64,000 nucleotides of DNA from Sunxiuqinia sp965372405 (GTDB lineage: Bacteria > Bacteroidota > Bacteroidia > Bacteroidales > Prolixibacteraceae), in the NCBI GenBank assembly GCA_965372405.1, contig CBDVCE010000012.1:13318-77317 (forward strand), in the 5' to 3' direction. Below the pieces are notes generated by a model. The model saw only the letters and a program-made list of their open reading frames with translations, had not been told where the DNA came from and did not search any database. How positions within the stretch are numbered: position 1 is the stretch's first letter; each line of letters opens with the position of its first letter. The position numbers were made by a program, and so were the translations under genes. Shown in pieces: positions 1 to 8,538 of this stretch.

Positions 1-856
1 ACCAGTCGGCCATAAAAATAACCTGCAATGCTGCTGCTGCACTTCCCTTCAGCATGATATGTGTATCGCGCCAGTTTCCCAATTTCTTTGTGCCTTTCAG
101 ATAACGGTTGGCAATATTCAACCCACCAGTAAAAGCAACTTCACCATCCACCACCACAATCTTCCGATGATTCCGGTAGTTCACCCGCGATGTTAGCATA
201 GGGAACCGAACCCGCATAAAGCAATCAATCTTCACACCTGCCTTCCGAAGCGAGCGAATGTACTTTTTGGGCAACTGCCAGCTTCCCACATCATCAAAAA
301 TAAAACGCACCTCAACGCCTTCCCTGGCTTTTCTCACCAAAATATCGTGTAATTGCCAACCCAACTCATCATCTTCAACAATGTAATAATCCAGATGAAT
401 ATGGTGTGTCGCTTCCTCCATTGCCTTAAAAATTGCAGGAAATGTTTCATTCCCATCCTTTAGAATTTTTACCTGATTGTTATTTGTCAGCAAGGCATTG
501 GAGTTAGAAAGCATCAGTTTCATCAAGTGCCTTTTGCTAAAAATCGATTGAGAAAACTGAAGGTCATTATACGGTAGGCGGGTTAACTGCTTTTGGGTTT
601 GCTTGCGAAGTCTTTCCAAATTCTTTAATCCTTTCCTCGAAAACATTTTACGTTTTCGGTATTCCTGCCCAAAAAAGAGGTAAAAGATAATCCCCAAAAC
701 AGGTAATAAAACTAAAACCAACATCCAGCTAATTGTCTTTAGAGGATTCCGGTTTTCGTGGACAATATTAACAACAATAACAACTACCGTAACAAAATAC
801 AAGATTGTAACTGTACCTGGCAAAAAGTTCCATATGTCATTAAAAAGACCAATCAT
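1..856 (-). CDS. cls: Cardiolipin synthase (phospholipase D family), 3' part cut by window edge
   Basis: Transfers a phosphatidyl group to phosphatidylglycerol to make cardiolipin at the inner membrane. Reading back from an ATG at 854-856 gives MIGLFNDIWNFLPG, then two hydrophobic N-terminal helices separated by the HENRNPLKTISW loop, as in bacterial Cls. A PLD domain follows with the first HKD motif (N-H-R-K-I-V-V-V-D-G) and the GGLNIANRY segment. The second HKD motif lies beyond position 1, so about 285 codons of the usual 480 are present. It is divergent from the small lipoprotein gene at 947. The frame is open from 856 to the edge. The family assignment is secure; which Cls paralogue this is cannot be said. 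Confidence 0.9.
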   Translation of the reverse strand, partial: MIGLFNDIWNFLPGTVTILYFVTVVVIVVNIVHENRNPLKTISWMLVLVLLPVLGIIFYLFFGQEYRKRKMFSRKGLKNLERLRKQTQKQLTRLPYNDLQFSQSIFSKRHLMKLMLSNSNALLTNNNQVKILKDGNETFPAIFKAMEEATHHIHLDYYIVEDDELGWQLHDILVRKAREGVEVRFIFDDVGSWQLPKKYIRSLRKAGVKIDCFMRVRFPMLTSRVNYRNHRKIVVVDGEVAFTGGLNIANRYLKGTKKLGNWRDTHIMLKGSAAAALQVIFMADW

Positions 857-946
857 TTTATATCGCTTAGCTAATTTTAAATTTCTAAAAATTAAATCTC
901 ATAAACAAACGCAAGGCTAATTCCGTAGAAAATAAAAAGCAAAGTC

Positions 947-1366
947 ATGAAACTTATTTATTTTATCTTATTCATATTGCTGATTGTTGCTTGTTCTACC
1001 AATAAAGAATTGAGCAAGCAGGATACTGAGTCACCTCAGGAAGTGGTAGCCGAAATCGATAGTGTTAGCTATGAATTAATTGTTCTCGATCCCGGATTTG
1101 AAATCTGGTTTCTGACCACTGGCAAAGCATCCTGGTATCACAGCCAGCATTATTACGAAGGATGGAATGTCCGATATGTCACTGCATGGAACCACAAAGA
1201 AATGGGCTATCGGCATGCTCAGTTACTAGACGGTTACATTGATTATGACCGACAAACAGATTATGGAGTGGATATTAATCACAAGCTATTCTACTATTTC
1301 CAGTATGTGGAGAATGTTTTGAATATTCCGATTATTCATGGAGGTCCAAAAGCAGCTCGATATTAA
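947..1366 (+). CDS. Small lipoprotein, DUF6146-like
   Basis: 139 residues. An SPII signal with lipobox LLIVAC predicts a lipid-anchored envelope protein (Cys16). The mature part is one compact domain rich in Trp and Tyr, with VLDPGFEIWF, KASWYHSQHYY and WNVRYVTAWN segments. This resembles the Bacteroidota-specific uncharacterised family DUF6146, recognised from memory of its conserved pattern. No catalytic motif is visible and the function is unknown. It lies alone between divergent cls and convergent ribD, with only 28 bp to the ribD stop. The ATG at 947 is followed directly by a good signal peptide, which supports this start. Confidence 0.75.
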   Translation: MKLIYFILFILLIVACSTNKELSKQDTESPQEVVAEIDSVSYELIVLDPGFEIWFLTTGKASWYHSQHYYEGWNVRYVTAWNHKEMGYRHAQLLDGYIDYDRQTDYGVDINHKLFYYFQYVENVLNIPIIHGGPKAARY

Positions 1367-1394
1367 ATTGGAAGTCAAGAAATCCGAATGGGAT

Positions 1395-2438
1395 TTAGGA
1401 ATTTACAAACACTTGAAGCAGGCTTTCATCCAGTTGATCTGTGGACAATGGATTCTTAAATAACTTTGGAGCAGCGACTCCGTTTCCGAAGTTAACTTGT
1501 CCGGTGTAAACGTAAGCCTCATCCCAAATGCCATGATCAATAAAATTCTGAAGAAGTTGTTTTCCTCCTTCAACAATTACAGATTGAAGTTCGTGCTGAT
1601 AGAGCCAATCAAGGATTTGAGCAGGGATCGATTTTGAAAAGTCAATATTTATAAATTCGATATTGGTGGTGTTTTTATTATCCTGACAAGTGAAAATAAC
1701 AGTGCGCACAGAACCATCTTTCAATTTAAGGTTTTCAGGAATACGCCCCTGCCGATCAAGCACCAAACGGACAGGCTGCTTACCCGACCATTCTCGAACT
1801 GTTAGCGAAGGATTGTCTTTAATTGCTGTATTTGTTCCAATCAAAATTGCAGCTTCCTCTGTACGTTGTCGATGTACCAAACGCCGAGATAATTCATTAC
1901 TAATCCATGTGGGTTGTCCAAAATCAGCTTCAGTTCTGTCAGCATCCAAAAAACCATCCAGACTTTGTGCCCATTTCAGAATTACAAAAGGACGTTTTTT
2001 TTCATGAAAAGTAAAAAACCGTTTGTTCAACTCCAGACATTCTTTCTCTAAAATGCCAAGCTCAACCTGAATGCCGGTCTTCTGCATTTTTGCAATCCCT
2101 TTCCCGGCAACTTTAGCAAACGGATCACCAGAACCAACAACGACATGCGGAATCTGATGCTCAATAATTAAGTCGGAACAAGGAGGGGTTTTGCCAAAAT
2201 GAGCACAGGGTTCAAGACTTACATAAAGTGTTGATTCTTTCAGCAACTCTTTATTTTTTACTGAATTAATGGCATTTACCTCAGCATGTGCCTCTCCACA
2301 CCGTTGATGAAAACCTTCGCCAATAATCTTTCCCTGATGCACAATTACACAACCAACCATAGGGTTTGGGGCAACATCTCCCATGCCAAGACGGGCCAAC
2401 TCCAAACAACGGTTCATATATTTTACAGAAATGTTCAT
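1395..2438 (-). CDS. ribD: Bifunctional riboflavin biosynthesis deaminase/reductase RibD
   Basis: Catalyses the second and third steps of the riboflavin pathway after GTP cyclohydrolase II: deamination of the pyrimidinone, then NADPH-dependent reduction of the ribosyl side chain. The N-terminal cytidine-deaminase-type domain (about 1-145) has the zinc motif H-A-E at residues 51-53 and P-C-A-H-F-G-K-T-P-P-C at 77-87. The C-terminal RibD reductase domain (about 145-347) starts with RPFVILKWAQSLDGF and carries the VEGGKQLLQNFI stretch. Length 347 is normal for the fused enzyme. It is divergent from prmC with 34 bp between start codons, which leaves no room for an FMN riboswitch. Confidence 0.96.
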   Translation of the reverse strand: MNISVKYMNRCLELARLGMGDVAPNPMVGCVIVHQGKIIGEGFHQRCGEAHAEVNAINSVKNKELLKESTLYVSLEPCAHFGKTPPCSDLIIEHQIPHVVVGSGDPFAKVAGKGIAKMQKTGIQVELGILEKECLELNKRFFTFHEKKRPFVILKWAQSLDGFLDADRTEADFGQPTWISNELSRRLVHRQRTEEAAILIGTNTAIKDNPSLTVREWSGKQPVRLVLDRQGRIPENLKLKDGSVRTVIFTCQDNKNTTNIEFINIDFSKSIPAQILDWLYQHELQSVIVEGGKQLLQNFIDHGIWDEAYVYTGQVNFGNGVAAPKLFKNPLSTDQLDESLLQVFVNS

Positions 2439-2448
2439 CAGGAAAAAT

Positions 2449-2456
2449 TAACTTTG
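2449..2456 (+). promoter_or_regulatory. Probable -7 promoter box of prmC
   Basis: TAACTTTG matches the Bacteroidota -7 consensus TAnnTTTG exactly and lies 16 bp before the prmC ATG, inside the 34-bp gap shared with divergent ribD. I see no convincing -33 TTG at the right distance, so this is a half-supported site. Confidence 0.4.
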
Positions 2457-2472
2457 CCAAAAATACAAATAA

Positions 2473-3333
2473 ATGAAGGCAAGCCTGACATATATACGAA
2501 AAGAATTGGATGGGCTTTTCCCAAAAGAAGAGGTGGAAAGTTTTATAAGGATTATTTTTGATCATTTGAAAAGCTACAACTCAAGCGATCTTATTTTAAA
2601 ACAGGATGAAGTTTTATCTGAAAGTGAAAGTCTGAAGATTAAAGGAATCGTCAAACGATTACGAACAAACGAACCCATCCAGTATATTTTGGGTGAAACC
2701 GAATTCTACGAACTGCCATTTAAAGTCAACCCGAATGTTTTAATTCCTCGCCCCGAGACTGAAGAATTGGTTGACTGGATTTTGAAAAGTGAATTGCCTG
2801 CTCCGCCTTCAATTCTTGATGTAGGAACTGGTAGTGGCTGCATTCCAATAAGCCTAAAGAAAAACCTGACCAATGCAAAGGTATTCGCCTGCGACATTAG
2901 TGAAAGAAGTTTGGAAACTGCTCAGGAGAATGCTGAAATAAACCGAGTGGATGTTGAGTTTATTCAGATGGACTTTCTGAATGCTCAGTTTGATGATACT
3001 TTCCCAATGCTTGATCTTATTGTTAGCAACCCACCTTATGTAACTGTTTCTGAAAAAGGACTAATGGCAAGCAATGTGTTGGACTTTGAACCAGACACCG
3101 CTCTGTTTGTACCGAATAATGATGCGTTGATATTTTACAAAGCCCTTGTGACATTCAGTAAGCAACAATTAAAACCCGGAGGATTCATGTTCTGGGAAAT
3201 TAACGAAGCTTTTGGCAAGGAATGTGTTAATCTTTTAAAAGAAAATGGATTTTCAAACGTTGAATTAAGAAAAGACTTAAGTGGCAAATACCGGATGATT
3301 AAAGCCATTAAAAAAAATAAAGATGAAGCGTAG
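2473..3333 (+). CDS. prmC: Release factor glutamine methyltransferase PrmC (HemK)
   Basis: Methylates the glutamine of the GGQ motif in peptide-chain release factors 1 and 2, using S-adenosylmethionine, in the cytoplasm. The N-terminal helical domain (1-90) is followed by the Rossmann-type methyltransferase fold. Visible motifs are PRPETEELV (92-100), the SAM loop D-V-G-T-G-S-G (116-122) and the catalytic N-P-P-Y (186-189), diagnostic for N5-glutamine methyltransferases. The 286-residue length is typical. The next gene starts inside its last codons (11-nt overlap), suggesting translational coupling with the DUF362 gene. Confidence 0.96.
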   Translation: MKASLTYIRKELDGLFPKEEVESFIRIIFDHLKSYNSSDLILKQDEVLSESESLKIKGIVKRLRTNEPIQYILGETEFYELPFKVNPNVLIPRPETEELVDWILKSELPAPPSILDVGTGSGCIPISLKKNLTNAKVFACDISERSLETAQENAEINRVDVEFIQMDFLNAQFDDTFPMLDLIVSNPPYVTVSEKGLMASNVLDFEPDTALFVPNNDALIFYKALVTFSKQQLKPGGFMFWEINEAFGKECVNLLKENGFSNVELRKDLSGKYRMIKAIKKNKDEA

Positions 3334-4228
3334 AGACTTTATACGAAATACATCATTGATAACAGCAGGATTAATTAGCTATCCTGCTTTTGCAAAAGGA
3401 AATAATTATTCTTTAGTTTCTATCCGTGGTGGCAGTGCTAAAGGAATGCTTGAACTTGGTTTAGAAACGCTGGGTGGCATTGCGAAATTTGTAAAGGAAG
3501 GGCAAAAAGTACTTATCCTTCCAACATTAGGATGGGAACGAACACCGGAACAAGCTGCCAATACCAACCCAAATTTATTGTCTCGTCTGGTTGAATTATG
3601 CTATGAAGCCGGATCCAGAGGAGTCTATTTATTTGGACAAACAGAGGATCATTGGACTAAAACCTACAAGACAAGTGGAATAGAACGAGCTGTGAAAGAT
3701 GTTGGTGCTAAGATTCTACCAGGTAATAAAAAGTCGTACTATACAGAAGTTGAAATTCCAAACGGGCAGTTTCTAAAAAATGCACTGCTCCACCAACTCA
3801 TTCTAGAAACAGATATCATCATTAATGTTCCGGTGCTCAAAAAAACCGGAGATAATTCTTATACCGCATCAATAAACAATATGAGAAACCTGATGTGGAA
3901 ATTTGATGAAAATCCAGTTGAAAATCAGCAGACGTGTTTAATGGATCTACTTCAATTCAAGAAGCCAGTACTAAATATTATTGATGCAAACCGGGTAATT
4001 ACAAAAAATGCACCGGCTGGTAAGTTCGATGAAGATGTTTCCAATTTCCGGACTCAAATTCTATCAACCGACATTGTAGCCGCAGATGCAAAAGCTGCCA
4101 ATCGGCTTGGGATTGATCCCAGCAAAAAGGAACTTTTACTATTAGCCCAGAAGAATGGATTTGGTCAAATTCAAATGCCAACATATAAAACCAAAGAAAT
4201 CATTCTTAAACGTCAAATTTCGAGATAA
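3323..4228 (+). CDS. DUF362 domain protein with Tat-type signal peptide
   Basis: 301 residues. The N-terminus MKRRDFIRNTSLITAGLISYPAFA is a twin-arginine-like signal (R-R-D-F-I) followed by a hydrophobic stretch, so export as a folded protein is likely; a tatA gene lies elsewhere in the window (58467-58667). The rest matches the DUF362 family, with VLILPTLGWERTPEQAANTNP near the N-terminus and INVPVLKKTGDNSYTASINNMRNLMW in the middle. DUF362 proteins are often linked to iron-sulfur or oxidoreductase functions, but no cysteine cluster is visible here, so the role is unknown. It overlaps prmC by 11 nt and is probably co-transcribed with it. Confidence 0.8.
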   Translation: MKRRDFIRNTSLITAGLISYPAFAKGNNYSLVSIRGGSAKGMLELGLETLGGIAKFVKEGQKVLILPTLGWERTPEQAANTNPNLLSRLVELCYEAGSRGVYLFGQTEDHWTKTYKTSGIERAVKDVGAKILPGNKKSYYTEVEIPNGQFLKNALLHQLILETDIIINVPVLKKTGDNSYTASINNMRNLMWKFDENPVENQQTCLMDLLQFKKPVLNIIDANRVITKNAPAGKFDEDVSNFRTQILSTDIVAADAKAANRLGIDPSKKELLLLAQKNGFGQIQMPTYKTKEIILKRQISR

Positions 4229-4258
4229 ACAGAACCTGAGAAATCTGGATTCATTTGC

Positions 4259-4266
4259 TATATTTG
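4259..4266 (+). promoter_or_regulatory. Probable -7 promoter box before the EEP-family gene
   Basis: TATATTTG matches TAnnTTTG exactly and ends 30 bp before the TTG start at 4297, in the only gap (68 bp) between this gene and the upstream DUF362 gene. No clear -33 TTG was found. Confidence 0.4.
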
Positions 4267-4296
4267 TGCTAGAACCAACTTTCGATTCAATATCCT

Positions 4297-5370
4297 TTGA
4301 AAAAATTGATCCGAAATATTTTTATTTTACTCAACCTGATTCTTGCCGGAGGAATCTTATTGTCATACTTATCGGTATATGTAAGTCCTGCTTCTTTTTG
4401 GCTTTTATCATTTTTTGGGCTTTCATACCCGTTCCTCTTATTTGGAAACCTTGCCTTTATTCTTCTTTGGCTGTTCTTTAAACCTCGATACATACTGCTA
4501 TCTCTGGTTGCTGTTCTGATTGGCTTTTGGCATTTTAGCAACTATGTGCAATTCAAAGGAAAAGAAACAGAAGAGAAAGGTATTTTTATTACCAGCTTTA
4601 ATGTTCGGAATTTTATTGGAGGAACTTCTACCAATCAAAACAACGTAGATGACAGTATTTGCCAATATCTCCAGGATAAAGATCCTGATATAATATGCTT
4701 GCAGGAAGCAAGTCTGGGCAGGTTAAAACAGTTTTTTAACACGAAAGGGAATGCTCATTTTTTAAAACATAAGCACACGAGCAGAAATGGAGGTCCTATT
4801 ACCTTTTCAAGCTATCCAATTATCAAAAAAGAACAGGTTCGTTTTAAGGAATCCAGTAACATGATCATCATTTCTGATATTGTAATTGAGTCAGATACGA
4901 TCAGGTTATTTAACACCCATCTGCAAAGTTATAGGTTCAGTAATAAGGATATTAGTTCACTTGACTCTATCTCTTTTAATTTGGAGGAAGCTAATTATAA
5001 AGTGATGCGATATACCGGAAGCAAACTTAAGCGCGCATTTATACAGCGGACTGAACAAGCAGAGATCTTATCTGGACTAATCAACGAATCTCCTTATAAA
5101 GTAATTATTTGCGGAGATTTTAATGATACGCCTCTATCATACTCTTACCATACAGTTAGTAAAGGTTTAAAAGATGCTTTTGTAGAATCAGGCTATGGAA
5201 TTGGAAATACTTACTTAGGTGACCTTCCTTCGCTACGCATTGATTATATTTTGCATAGCGAATACTTCGATAGCTTTAATTTTGAAGTTGACAAAGTGCA
5301 GCTTTCAGATCATTATCCAATAAGCTGTACGCTTATTCCAGCTTCTGATAATACTGAAAAAGATGAGTAA
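4297..5370 (+). CDS. Membrane-anchored endonuclease/exonuclease/phosphatase family protein
   Basis: 357 residues starting at TTG (MKKLIRNIFILLNLILAGG). Three hydrophobic helices occupy about residues 8-85. A soluble EEP-fold domain follows: FITSFNVRNF, the metal-binding D-I-I-C-L-Q-E, the NTHLQ strand, I-I-C-G-D-F-N-D-T-P and the final L-S-D-H-Y-P-I. These are the expected catalytic residues of Mg-dependent phosphodiesterases (DNase I, inositol-phosphatase and sphingomyelinase type), so the enzyme is probably active. The substrate cannot be read from the sequence. The domain should face the cytoplasm or periplasm from an inner-membrane anchor. The cupin gene downstream overlaps by 8 nt. Confidence 0.85.
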   Translation: MKKLIRNIFILLNLILAGGILLSYLSVYVSPASFWLLSFFGLSYPFLLFGNLAFILLWLFFKPRYILLSLVAVLIGFWHFSNYVQFKGKETEEKGIFITSFNVRNFIGGTSTNQNNVDDSICQYLQDKDPDIICLQEASLGRLKQFFNTKGNAHFLKHKHTSRNGGPITFSSYPIIKKEQVRFKESSNMIIISDIVIESDTIRLFNTHLQSYRFSNKDISSLDSISFNLEEANYKVMRYTGSKLKRAFIQRTEQAEILSGLINESPYKVIICGDFNDTPLSYSYHTVSKGLKDAFVESGYGIGNTYLGDLPSLRIDYILHSEYFDSFNFEVDKVQLSDHYPISCTLIPASDNTEKDE

Positions 5371-5707
5371 GAAGGCTAGCTCTTTCCCAGTTATCATCGA
5401 CAAACATCCTGAAGCTGAGATACCAATCGAAGGGTTAAAATCCCGTTTAATCCAAACGAAGGATCAACAATTCATCTTCATGGAATTTGAAGAAGATGTG
5501 GTTGTTCCTGAACATTCGCATGAGGCACAATGGGCCGTGGTTCTTGAGGGTGAAATAGAACTTACCATTGATGGAAATACCAATATTTTCAAAAAAGGAG
5601 ATTCGTATTTTATTCCCAAGAATGCAATACATTCAGCCATCATTAGAAAAGGGTACAAAGATTTGACTCTTTTTGACCAAGCCAACCGTTATAACGAAAA
5701 AGCTTAA
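5363..5707 (+). CDS. Small cupin-domain protein
   Basis: 114 residues, a single cupin barrel with no signal peptide. Cupin motif 1 reads V-P-E-H-S-H-E-A-Q-W-A-V-V-L-E-G with the H-x-H pair and downstream glutamate, and motif 2 is GDSYFIPKNAIHSAII. The metal ligands therefore look complete. It could be a small dioxygenase, isomerase or sensor; the substrate is unknown. It overlaps the upstream EEP-family gene by 8 nt (likely coupled) and converges on the TonB receptor gene with a 4-nt overlap of the 3' ends. Confidence 0.85.
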   Translation: MSKKASSFPVIIDKHPEAEIPIEGLKSRLIQTKDQQFIFMEFEEDVVVPEHSHEAQWAVVLEGEIELTIDGNTNIFKKGDSYFIPKNAIHSAIIRKGYKDLTLFDQANRYNEKA

Positions 5708-8202
5708 AATGTATAACTAAGTTTTACGCCCATCATTCTTGGAGACCCCGGAACAAATGTTGGAATCCCAAACAAACTCCCTGCATTTCCTCCTGAAATA
5801 AGATAATCCTTATCGAATAAATTATGTCCCCATGCTGAAATTGTTGTATTCAGTTTGGAAAGGGACACTCCTGCTTTGAGGTTAAATAAACCATATCCAT
5901 CTTGCGACATCTCTTCGGCATTTGCATCTTCAAAATAAACTTTAGACTGCCAGGTAAAAGATGGAGTAGCAAATACATTCACATCCTCAGAAACATCCAC
6001 GACAGCATGAAGTCCCAATGAAAAACTATGCTCAGGTGCTAAACGGAAATTGTTTCCTTTATATTCCTGCTCAATGCCATCGCTATTCTCATCGTCGAAA
6101 CTTGAATTTAACCATGCATAATTAGCAAACAGTTTCAGGTTTTTGCTCAAAGCATATTGCATATCAGCTTCTAAACCATAAGAAGTTGCGCTTCCTCCAT
6201 CAATAACAATAAGCGTACTTTGTTCCTGATCCCATTTGTTGGTTTGGAAATCAGAATAATTCTGATAGAAAATGGCAAGATTGAAAAGTAAGTTCCTGTT
6301 GAAATTTGCTTTTAGGCCTGCATCAAAACTGTGCACCTTCTCATCATCTAAAACCTCATAGAACCCATCAGCTTTTGTTTGCAAAACATTTGGTCTTCTT
6401 CCCAATGAATATCCTGCATAAAGATTAATTTGTTCGCTTGGTTTATACTGCACACCAATGTTTCCGGTAAAACCTGAGAAGTTGGCACTTGAGTCAATCT
6501 TTGCTCGTGGATTAAATAACAAGTTTGGATAATTGCCCGAAAAGAAGCCTAAAGTTGCTGGCGCTCCTGCAGTATGTTCCTGTTTGTTATCCAACTTTAA
6601 TTGATCAAAAACCATACGCATTCCGGCAGAGATGCTCCACTTTGAATCGAACTGATAACTTCCATCCCAGAATATCTCCACCGATTGGTTTGTTGCTTCA
6701 CTCCAACTGGTTTCTTCATGATCGGTTGAAAGTGGCATGCCACCTAACTGTCCGTATTGTGGAATTGCCGGTAAAGCAGGCACTGGTATTGGTTGCCCAT
6801 CTGGCATAACCATAGTCTCCGGATTTGGAGTAAATAGGTGAAAGAAATGCTGTTCATTTGGATTTAACTGATATGTTTGATCAATCTTTTCATGAAAGAA
6901 ACTTGCTCCTGCTACAGCCTGAAACTTCTCACCTTCACCATAATTTAAACGAACTTCCTGATAAAACTGATCACTGTTAATCTCTTCAGAAAAATCAAGA
7001 GCCTTAGCCGCTGAGCCATCGCCATCCCATCGTTCCGATGCTTCATGTTTACGGTATGAAGTGACTGAAGACAGTGCTAAAGAGTTTGAAAAATGATGTT
7101 TAGAATCAAGATTTATACTTTGATTTTCTTTGAAAGCTCCGAGCAAATCACCTTGTTCAAAACTTGCTAAGTCAGAAAATACATTCGTTTCTCCATTTGT
7201 ATTTGGATAGATTTTGCTCATAAAAGCAACTCCGGGAGCATCATTCTTTTGATAATTTAGCACCAAATCAAAACGGGTTTTTGCAGATGGAAGATATCGA
7301 AAAGACAATCTCCCAGCAGTTGAGTTTTTGCCATTCAATGATCCACCAAAACTATTATCTACATATCCATCCCGATCTTCATACAAACCTGCAAAACGAA
7401 CTGCGAGTTGGTCACTTAAAGGAACATTCACCACTCCTTCGGCTAATTTTTGATTATAAGAACCAGTCCCCAATGCCACTTTGCCTTCAAGCTCGGAACC
7501 TGCTTTTTTAGAGATGTACTGAACGGAACCATTCATTGCTCCACGTCCGAACAAAGCTCCTGCAGGACCTTTTAAAACCTCAACCCGTTCCATGTCGAAC
7601 AAATCAAGAGAACTCCCACTCGAACGACTAATTGGAACATTATTAAAATAGACAGAAACCCTTGGCTGACTGCTTGGGTTAAAATTATCGCTTGCCATTC
7701 CTCTGATTACAAAATATGGTCGCTGCGTACTTTGCTGCTGCACAAAAAAGCCAGGCACATAACCAGCCAGTTGATCCAATCCCCGAATTTCATTTTGCTT
7801 TAAAAGTTGTCCATTCACAACACTAATTGATAGTGGCACATCCTGTAAATGCTCTTCACGTTTGCGCGCAGAAACTGTTACGGCTCCTAACTTTATGGAT
7901 TGATCATCGATGGAATAACTCAAATTTTCTTTGGAAGTAACCAGTTTTATCTGTTCAGTTTTTAAAACATACCCCATGTAAATAATTTTCAGGGAATACT
8001 CTCCAGCAGATAAGCCCGAAACTTCAAATGCACCATTCGCATTTGTAACCGAACCGTTCTCAAGTTCATTTATTTTTATCAGTACACCCGGAACAGGTTC
8101 ACCCTGATTATCGTTTACTGTTCCTTTTAGAAATAAATTGCTTTGAGCGAATGAGAGATTGACAAAAAATATCAATAAAAGAGCGGAGAGAAATTTCTTC
8201 AT
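5704..8202 (-). CDS. TonB-dependent outer-membrane receptor
   Basis: About 832 residues from the ATG at 8200-8202, which begins MKKFLSALLLIFFVNLSFAQ, a clean SPI signal. The frame is open up to 8253, but the extra 17 residues would precede the signal peptide and the -7 box at 8237-8244 lies inside them, so I prefer 8202. Domains: carboxypeptidase-regulatory-like beta domain (GTVNDNQGEPVPGVLIKINE), plug (DVPLSISVVNGQLLKQNEIRGLDQLAGYVPGF, VEVLKGPAGALFGRGAMNGSVQYISKKAG), then a 22-strand-type barrel ending in the outer-membrane signature VKLSYTF. Its ligand is unknown; the plug resembles siderophore/iron-type receptors more than SusC, and no susD is adjacent. Confidence 0.93.
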   Translation of the reverse strand: MKKFLSALLLIFFVNLSFAQSNLFLKGTVNDNQGEPVPGVLIKINELENGSVTNANGAFEVSGLSAGEYSLKIIYMGYVLKTEQIKLVTSKENLSYSIDDQSIKLGAVTVSARKREEHLQDVPLSISVVNGQLLKQNEIRGLDQLAGYVPGFFVQQQSTQRPYFVIRGMASDNFNPSSQPRVSVYFNNVPISRSSGSSLDLFDMERVEVLKGPAGALFGRGAMNGSVQYISKKAGSELEGKVALGTGSYNQKLAEGVVNVPLSDQLAVRFAGLYEDRDGYVDNSFGGSLNGKNSTAGRLSFRYLPSAKTRFDLVLNYQKNDAPGVAFMSKIYPNTNGETNVFSDLASFEQGDLLGAFKENQSINLDSKHHFSNSLALSSVTSYRKHEASERWDGDGSAAKALDFSEEINSDQFYQEVRLNYGEGEKFQAVAGASFFHEKIDQTYQLNPNEQHFFHLFTPNPETMVMPDGQPIPVPALPAIPQYGQLGGMPLSTDHEETSWSEATNQSVEIFWDGSYQFDSKWSISAGMRMVFDQLKLDNKQEHTAGAPATLGFFSGNYPNLLFNPRAKIDSSANFSGFTGNIGVQYKPSEQINLYAGYSLGRRPNVLQTKADGFYEVLDDEKVHSFDAGLKANFNRNLLFNLAIFYQNYSDFQTNKWDQEQSTLIVIDGGSATSYGLEADMQYALSKNLKLFANYAWLNSSFDDENSDGIEQEYKGNNFRLAPEHSFSLGLHAVVDVSEDVNVFATPSFTWQSKVYFEDANAEEMSQDGYGLFNLKAGVSLSKLNTTISAWGHNLFDKDYLISGGNAGSLFGIPTFVPGSPRMMGVKLSYTF

Positions 8203-8236
8203 GAGAGATTGGTTTTCTGTTTTGTTTGACTGAGCC

Positions 8237-8244
8237 CAAAAGTA
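8237..8244 (-). promoter_or_regulatory. Probable -7 promoter box of the TonB receptor gene
   Basis: On the minus strand the sequence reads TACTTTTG, an exact TAnnTTTG match, 34 bp before the preferred ATG. Its position inside the longer open frame argues for the shorter protein start. The -33 element is not recognisable. Confidence 0.45.
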
Positions 8245-8253
8245 ATGATTCAT

Positions 8254-8490
8254 TTGATTGCTGTTACTTATAAGCTCAATCCAATATTTAAATAATCATG
8301 AATATTTGTTAACAAAACTTACTATTTATTACAGATAAAAATAAAGGCAATATAAGTGACCGTAAAATCGGCTATGCTTCTGGATCAGAACCCTAGAAAG
8401 TTAATTCGCTTTATTACTGAATTGGAGAACACACATGGCAGTTTGTTTTAAGGGATATTAGCTAAGAGTATCATGAAATTTACCAAAAGA
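8254..8490. other. Non-coding gap between TonB receptor and fucosidase genes
   Basis: About 240 bp with no credible reading frame or RNA gene on either strand. Apart from the receptor promoter at its left edge and the terminator at its right edge I see nothing in it. Confidence 0.6.
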
Positions 8491-8517
8491 AAAGCCTGAC
8501 TATATTTGCCAGGCTTT
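8491..8517 (-). terminator. Rho-independent terminator of the fucosidase gene
   Basis: Inverted repeat AAAGCCTG...CAGGCTTT with an 11-nt loop, about 20 bp past the fucosidase stop codon. On the minus strand it is followed by TTCTTTTGG. It separates the fucosidase from the TonB receptor gene, so the two are probably not one transcript. Confidence 0.8.
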
Positions 8518-8538
8518 AGAAATTGGAATTGATTGATG

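Noticed and set aside
2439..2472. FMN riboswitch upstream of ribD
   Set aside because: Only 34 bp separate the ribD and prmC start codons, and no conserved riboswitch elements are visible.
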